Positions 60,066 to 64,000 of a stretch of 64,000 nucleotides of DNA are shown piece after piece. Origin of the DNA: Collinsella sp. An7 (GTDB taxonomy: Bacteria; Actinomycetota; Coriobacteriia; Coriobacteriales; Coriobacteriaceae); assembly GCF_002159335.1 (NCBI RefSeq), contig NZ_NFHP01000002.1, positions 124,001 through 188,000 of the forward strand, given 5' to 3'. The notes below the pieces were generated by a model. That model was given only the letters and a program-made list of their open reading frames with translations, was not told the origin of the DNA and ran no database searches. A program made the translations under genes and the position numbers. How positions within the stretch are numbered: position 1 is the stretch's first letter; every line of letters begins with the position of its first letter.

Positions 60066-60807
60066 CCCAATCAACCCTTTCGAGCAGCACCTTGGCGGCA
60101 TTGGACTGGGGGTTGGCGAACACGTCCGCCACGCTCCCCTGCTCCACCACGCGTCCGTGCTCCAAGACGGCAACGTTGCGGCAGATCTTCTCGACCACGC
60201 CCATCGAGTGCGTGATCACGATCACGGTAACGCCCGTATCGCGGTTGATCTGACGCAGCAGCTTTAAGATCGTGTTGGTGCTCGCGGGGTCGAGGGCCGA
60301 GGTGGCCTCGTCGCAGAGGATGTACTCAGGGTCGCACGCGAGCGCGCGGGCGATGGCCACGCGCTGCTGCTGACCGCCCGAGAGCTGAGACGGATAGGAC
60401 TGTGCCTTCTCCTTGAGGCCCACCATGTCGAGCAGCTCGAGGGCGCGCTCGCGGTTAGCCGCGGTGACTTTGCCCGTGGCCGCCAAAAACGGGAAGCACA
60501 CGTTGGCGAGCACGGTCTTTTGCGCCAGCAGGCCAAAGTTCTGGAAAATCATGGCCACGCGACGGCGGTAGCTGCGCAGCGCCGCGCCGGAAAGCCCGGT
60601 GATATCCTGCCCGTCGACGATGATGCTCCCCGAGGTGGGGCGCTCGAGCAGGTTGATGCAGCGCACAAGGGTCGACTTGCCGGCACCGCTCATGCCGATG
60701 ATGCCCATGATGTCGCCGTCGGCGATCGTGAGCGAGACGTTGTCGAGCGCATGGGGCGCGCCCTCGGCTGCGGCATAGGCCTTGGTGAGATTCTTGATTT
60801 CTATCAC
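60058..60807 (-). CDS. metN: Methionine ABC transporter ATPase MetN, without the C-terminal NIL domain
   Basis: GTG start at 60807; 249 residues. Walker A GMSGAGKST, signature LSGGQQQRV, Walker B YILCDEATSALDP and the H-loop VIVITHSMGVV are all present. E. coli MetN is about 340 residues because of a C-terminal ACT/NIL domain that binds methionine and stops transport. Here the protein ends soon after the ATPase core, so this feedback control is absent. Control may lie in the Met-rich leader upstream. Confidence 0.95.
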   Translation of the reverse strand: MIEIKNLTKAYAAAEGAPHALDNVSLTIADGDIMGIIGMSGAGKSTLVRCINLLERPTSGSIIVDGQDITGLSGAALRSYRRRVAMIFQNFGLLAQKTVLANVCFPFLAATGKVTAANRERALELLDMVGLKEKAQSYPSQLSGGQQQRVAIARALACDPEYILCDEATSALDPASTNTILKLLRQINRDTGVTVIVITHSMGVVEKICRNVAVLEHGRVVEQGSVADVFANPQSNAAKVLLERVDWDA

Positions 60808-60888
60808 GGGAAAAACTCCGCTCGATGAGGTGGTCTCAAGTGAGGCGCGCGGTCTCCCGCCGGAGACTGCGAAGGAGGCGCCCGGTCT

Positions 60889-60984
60889 TTACCTGCCCGC
60901 GATGTCTCGCGGCATGACAAAGTGCCCGGGCGAGGGCATCTGCATGACCATCATCATCGTGATATGTGCGGAAGTCGTAAACAT
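60889..60984 (-). CDS. Methionine-rich leader peptide of metNIQ (31 aa)
   Basis: A 31-codon frame from ATG 60984 to TAA 60889. It reads MFTTSAHITMMMVMQMPSPG and then HFVMPRDIAGR: seven Met, five of them within residues 10-16. Typical amino-acid attenuator peptides have such runs of the pathway's amino acid. A promoter (TTGCGC, 17 bases, TACCCT) ends 7 bases before the ATG, so the mRNA likely starts at the ATG (leaderless). After the Met run come hairpins TGCCC/GGGCA, CCGCGA/TCGCGG and GTCTCC/GGAGAC before metN. The T5 tract at 60815-60811 precedes the metN GTG. Confidence 0.7.
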   Translation of the reverse strand: MFTTSAHITMMMVMQMPSPGHFVMPRDIAGR

Positions 60985-60991
60985 GGTGTCT

Positions 60992-61020
60992 AGGGTAGCA
61001 GCGCGCGGGGCCGAGCGCAA
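60992..61020 (-). promoter_or_regulatory. metNIQ leader promoter
   Basis: Minus strand: TTGCGC (61020-61015), 17-base spacer, TACCCT (60997-60992). With usual spacing transcription begins at or beside the leader ATG at 60984. Confidence 0.65.
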
Positions 61021-61078
61021 CCCGCGAATGTTATCGGTTAGTTACGCCTGAGCGCACCGCAGTACCCCTCCCGCGACG

Positions 61079-61115
61079 CAAAACGGGCGCCCACCGCATC
61101 TAGGTAGGCGCCCGT
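61079..61115 (-). terminator. Terminator after the Asp23 gene
   Basis: Minus strand ACGGGCGCC (61115-61107) pairs with GGCGCCCGT (61091-61083), a 9-bp stem with a 15-nt loop, followed by TTTTGC. It ends the AmaP-DUF2273-Asp23 unit before metN's promoter. Confidence 0.75.
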
Positions 61116-61149
61116 CGCATGCCTTCGGCAGACGTGCCGTCAGAATAGG

Positions 61150-61725
61150 TTAGGCCGCGTTCTCGCGCGCCGCCTCCGCCTGCTTCTTGCTCGCGTTGTA
61201 GGCCTCGAGCGTCACAACGTCCTCGATGCGCAGGTTGATACCCGCGACCTCGAGGCCCGTCATGGCGGCCAAGCGCTCGGTCACGCGCTCCTTCACGTCC
61301 TCAAAGATCGCCGGCGCGTAGCAGCCGTACTCGATGATGACCGAGATGTTCACGATCACGCGGTTGTCGTCGGTGACCTCCACCGACACGCCCTTGGTGA
61401 GGTCCTTGGCGCCGAGCGTCTCCTGCACAAAGTGGATGAGGTTGCCCTTCATGCCGAGCACGTGCGGCACCTCGCGCGTGGCCATGGCCACGATCTTCTC
61501 GATCACGCCGTTGGAATAGGTGAGCGAGTCCTCGGTCTCCTCGTACTCCTCGTCATCCTCATCGTCGGACGCCTCGTCGGCCGCCGCATTCTCCGGCTCG
61601 TCTGCAGCGGGGGCAGCCTCGGTATCCGCCGCCGGCGTGACCTCGACCTCAGGGGCCTTCTCCTCAGCAGCCGCATCCTCGTCCGCAACCGCAACGCTCT
61701 CGCGCAGATCCTTCTCCTGAGCCAT
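61150..61725 (-). CDS. Asp23/Gls24 family envelope stress protein
   Basis: ATG 61725 (GAGAGGAG upstream) gives 191 residues. An acidic N-terminal region (residues 20-70, rich in Asp, Glu and Ala) precedes the Asp23 domain: LTYSNGVIEKIVAMATREVP, VSVEVTDDNRVIVNISVIIE, and VAGINLRIEDVVTLE. Asp23 proteins lie beneath the membrane of Gram-positive cells and are held there by AmaP, whose gene is two places upstream. The acidic region is longer than in Staphylococcus. Confidence 0.88.
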   Translation of the reverse strand: MAQEKDLRESVAVADEDAAAEEKAPEVEVTPAADTEAAPAADEPENAAADEASDDEDDEEYEETEDSLTYSNGVIEKIVAMATREVPHVLGMKGNLIHFVQETLGAKDLTKGVSVEVTDDNRVIVNISVIIEYGCYAPAIFEDVKERVTERLAAMTGLEVAGINLRIEDVVTLEAYNASKKQAEAARENAA

Positions 61726-61786
61726 CGCGACTCCTCTCGCATCGGCGGCACGGGGCCGCACGGAACCTGTGGGCGCCGTCCGGGCG

Positions 61787-62203
61787 CTACCGGCCGCCGC
61801 GCAGAAGGCGGCGGAAGAAGTTGACGATTCCATTATCCCCATCGCGAATCTGGCCAATCACCGCGCCCACCATCACAAAGACGGCGATCACGATGGTGTC
61901 CCAGAGCCCGATGGTAAGGATGAGCACCGCGAGCACGAGCCCCACAAAGCCGTAGGTCACGGTAAAGGGGTGCCGCTTGGCGTACTCCCACGCCGTGGCG
62001 CCGAGCCCCTTGATAAAGCCGACCGCGCCGCGCAGGTCGTCGGAGGCCATGGCGTCGTGGACCGCATCCGTTGCCGTCGACCACGCGGAGCGCGCGGCGT
62101 CGCCGGCAGACGCCTCCTCTGCCTCGTCGGGCTGGGTGGGATCGGTCTCGATCGAAAGCTTGGGAATCCGCACCGAGCGGGCGTCGTCGCGTTCATCGCT
62201 CAT
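61787..62203 (-). CDS. Small membrane protein of the Asp23 cluster (DUF2273-like)
   Basis: 138 residues, AAGGAGG before ATG 62203. The C-terminal half has two close membrane helices (FTVTYGFVGLVLAVLILTIG; TIVIAVFVMVGAVIGQIRDG) followed by IVNFFRRLLRGGR, as in DUF2273 proteins encoded with asp23 and amaP. The N-terminal 60 residues are an acidic addition. Function is probably membrane anchoring. Confidence 0.78.
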   Translation of the reverse strand: MSDERDDARSVRIPKLSIETDPTQPDEAEEASAGDAARSAWSTATDAVHDAMASDDLRGAVGFIKGLGATAWEYAKRHPFTVTYGFVGLVLAVLILTIGLWDTIVIAVFVMVGAVIGQIRDGDNGIVNFFRRLLRGGR

Positions 62204-62738
62204 GGGGGACCTCCTTGGTCACAACGGTGGTCTTGGCGGGCAAAAAGCGCACGCGCGCCGTAACGCCCGGGGTGCCCAGAGTCTCGGCGCAGGCGCGCTC
62301 GATGCTATGCTGAATACGTTCGGCAAGCTCGGTGAGGCCTTGGTTGGTAAACGCGATGACCTCAACGGTCGCGCGCAGCTGGTCGCGCTCCCGGCCCAGG
62401 ATGCGCCCCTCGACGGACTCCACGAGCACGTCCTCGCGCTCGGCGGCGGTGCGGATGGTCGACTCGAGCGCGCCGAGCGTAACCTCGATCTCGGGGTTTC
62501 CGCCGGGGTGCATGCTCACCGGCTCGCGGCGCGAAAGAAAGACCGCGAGCACGGTGATGAGCGCACCGAGCGCGAGCACCACAAGACAGACGCCGAGCGC
62601 ACCCTGCATAGTGGGGTCGTCAACGAGCCGCTCAAAGCGCGCCGTGAAGGGCCCGTAGGTGAGCCCCGTCACCACGCCGAGCACCACGATGGCAGAAAGC
62701 AGGTAGAAGAAAGCACAGATCTTCTTGATGACGCGCAT
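62193..62738 (-). CDS. AmaP-like alkaline-shock membrane anchor protein
   Basis: I choose ATG 62738 (GGGAGG 5 bases before it) over an ATG two codons earlier; 181 residues. Two N-terminal membrane helices (ICAFFYLLSAIVVLGVVTGL; GVCLVVLALGALITVLAVFL) are followed by an Asp23-related domain (IEVTLGALESTIRTAAERED; RATVEVIAFTNQGLTELAER), the AmaP layout. It recruits Asp23 to the membrane. It overlaps the DUF2273 gene by 11 bases. Confidence 0.82.
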   Translation of the reverse strand: MRVIKKICAFFYLLSAIVVLGVVTGLTYGPFTARFERLVDDPTMQGALGVCLVVLALGALITVLAVFLSRREPVSMHPGGNPEIEVTLGALESTIRTAAEREDVLVESVEGRILGRERDQLRATVEVIAFTNQGLTELAERIQHSIERACAETLGTPGVTARVRFLPAKTTVVTKEVPHER

Positions 62739-62797
62739 GCACACCTCCCGGGCAGACGGCGCGAACGCGCGGCGTCCTTGGCCTGCGCGACCCTCTG

Positions 62798-62803
62798 ATT
62801 ATA
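62798..62803 (-). promoter_or_regulatory. -10 box of the AmaP-Asp23 unit
   Basis: A perfect minus-strand TATAAT (62803-62798), 60 bases before the AmaP start. The -35 region is GC-rich and weak, so an alternative sigma factor or activator is possible. Confidence 0.6.
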
Positions 62804-62972
62804 CGCGAGCCGGGCCCGCGGCGACATGCCACGGACCCGGCTTAAGGACTTTGTCATAGGTTGGCGGGGCGAGCGCTTGGCGGTACTGCGGGAGACTCGG
62901 CGGAAGCGGGCTCCTGCGAGCGCCGGTGCGGCGGGGCGCTGTCACACCTGCGCGCTGACGCGCCGAGAGCGC

Positions 62973-63779
62973 TTACTCCTCCTCGAGGGCGGCGATGACC
63001 TCGTCGGTCATGTCCATCGTGCTGTAGACGTCCTGGACGTCGTCGAGCTCCTCGAGACGGTCAATCAGACGCTGCACCTTCTTGGCGTCGGCGGCGGAAA
63101 CGGCGGTCGGGGTCGTCGGCACCATGGTGAGCTCGGAGCCCTTGACCTCGACGCCCTGCTCCTCAAGACCATTGGAGACGGCCATGAGATCACCGGGATT
63201 GGTCCAGACGATCCACTCCTCGCCGGCGTCCTCATAATCCTCGCCACCGGCCTCGGCCACGGCCATCATGAACTCCTCCTCATCGCCAGCGGCGCCGTTG
63301 GCCATGAGGTTCTCCTTCTTGTCGTTGGGGTCGACGATCTCCTTGGCAACGACGACCTGGCCCTTGCGCTCAAACTGGAACGCCACCGAGCCCGTGGTGC
63401 CGAGGTTGCCGCCGGAGTGGCTGAAGGCGGAGCGCACGTCGGCCGCGGTGCGGTTGCGGTTATCGGTCAGGCACTCGACGTAGACCGCCACGCCCGCGGG
63501 GCCGTAGCCCTCGTAGACGATGTTCTCGTACACGGCCGCGTCGGCACCAGCGCCAAACGCTTTGTCGATGGCAGACTTGATCTTGTCCTTGGGCATCGAC
63601 TGGGCCTTCGCCTTGGCGACGGCGGCGGCGAGCGACGCGTTGTTATCGGGATTGGGGTCGTTGCCCAGGCGGGCCGCAACGGTGATGTTACGGGAGAGCT
63701 TGGAGAAGAGGGCCGAGCGCTTGGCGTCCTGAGCGCCCTTGCGATGCTTGGTGGTTGCCCATTTAGAATGTCCGGACAT
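62973..63779 (-). CDS. YebC/PmpR-family transcription or translation regulator
   Basis: 268 residues from ATG 63779 (GAAGGAG upstream). MSGHSKWATTKHRKGAQDAK, DNASLAAAVAKAKAQSMPKD, YEGYGPAGVAVYVECLTDNR and RTAADVRSAFSHSGGNLGTT are the family's best-kept segments. Members act as DNA-binding regulators or, as shown recently for YebC, help ribosomes through proline stretches. The length is slightly above the usual 240-250, mainly from an acidic insert (AAGDEEEFMMAVAEAGGEDY). Confidence 0.94.
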   Translation of the reverse strand: MSGHSKWATTKHRKGAQDAKRSALFSKLSRNITVAARLGNDPNPDNNASLAAAVAKAKAQSMPKDKIKSAIDKAFGAGADAAVYENIVYEGYGPAGVAVYVECLTDNRNRTAADVRSAFSHSGGNLGTTGSVAFQFERKGQVVVAKEIVDPNDKKENLMANGAAGDEEEFMMAVAEAGGEDYEDAGEEWIVWTNPGDLMAVSNGLEEQGVEVKGSELTMVPTTPTAVSAADAKKVQRLIDRLEELDDVQDVYSTMDMTDEVIAALEEE

Positions 63780-64000
63780 GCAAGACTCCTTCATGTATTT
63801 GCGGCCACGGGGCGCTGAGGTGCCGAGCTGGCCCATTTGAGCATGAACTTTAGCATGATATACCGTTTGCGCGCACCGGTACAGTCCCGGCGCGCGCTGC
63901 CACGCAATATGCAAAGAGATTCGAGGCGGACGTGCGAGGCCGCCCGCCGGCGGCGGGGCCGCGTTGCCACCCGCTTCGCGCGGAGCGCGAGATCGCGCCG
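63780..64000. other. Upstream region of the YebC-family gene
   Basis: About 220 bases to the window edge. AT-rich GGTATATCATGC on the minus strand at 63865-63854 may hold the promoter -10 (TATATC). The rest is GC-rich; no gene is seen. Confidence 0.4.

Noticed and set aside
60808-61020. SAM riboswitch upstream of metNIQ
   Set aside because: I could not form the SAM-I or SAM-II core; the Met-rich frame and local hairpins explain the region better.

Overview
The window is high-GC (roughly 60-65%), and its chromosomal genes (groES-groEL, a type III glutamine synthetase, metNIQ, an AmaP/DUF2273/Asp23 cell-envelope cluster, a YebC-family regulator) together with its leaderless-promoter style point to a Gram-positive actinobacterium of the class Coriobacteriia, most likely a gut Collinsella. 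That placement rests on recalled protein style and gene content, not on a database search.

Positions 1 to about 37,600 are the greater part of a siphovirus-type prophage. Reading leftward: CI-like repressor, lipoprotein, large serine recombinase cut by the window edge. Reading rightward: Cro-like regulator; early genes (RusA resolvase, ERF annealing protein, SSB, YraN-like nuclease, replisome organiser, DnaC-like loader, HNH protein); many small accessory genes; an HNH-ParB-DpdA-YhhQ block that predicts 7-deazaguanine DNA modification by precursor salvage; terminase, portal, ClpP-like protease, HK97 capsid, connectors, tail tube, frameshifted tail chaperones, a 1372-residue tape measure, distal tail and tail-tip proteins; a complete diversity-generating retroelement (target with VR, Avd, TR, reverse transcriptase); then holin, C39-like peptidase, GH25-LysM endolysin and a head-fibre-like protein, closed by a strong terminator. 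The left attachment site lies outside the window.

Positions 37,676-44,520 hold a conflict-system-like cluster: a short and a long TPR-bearing DUF4062-like protein and a divergent membrane protein ending in a RyR-like domain. An orphan tRNA T-arm at its left edge suggests an old integration site. From 44,783 on is mostly core chromosome on the minus strand: a polyferredoxin, groESL, a small membrane protein, glnN, a pair of TIR/TIR-like membrane beta-propeller proteins, metNIQ, the Asp23 cluster and a YebC-family gene.

The noncoding DNA is unusually informative. A methionine-rich, apparently leaderless peptide precedes metNIQ. Two long hairpins with covarying stems follow groEL and metQ. A regular array of alternating TTGACRA half-sites lies upstream of the 48,630 gene. 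A recurring 19-bp element stands before several phage genes. G9, G6 and C10 homopolymer tracts lie in dpdA and the DGR reverse transcriptase.
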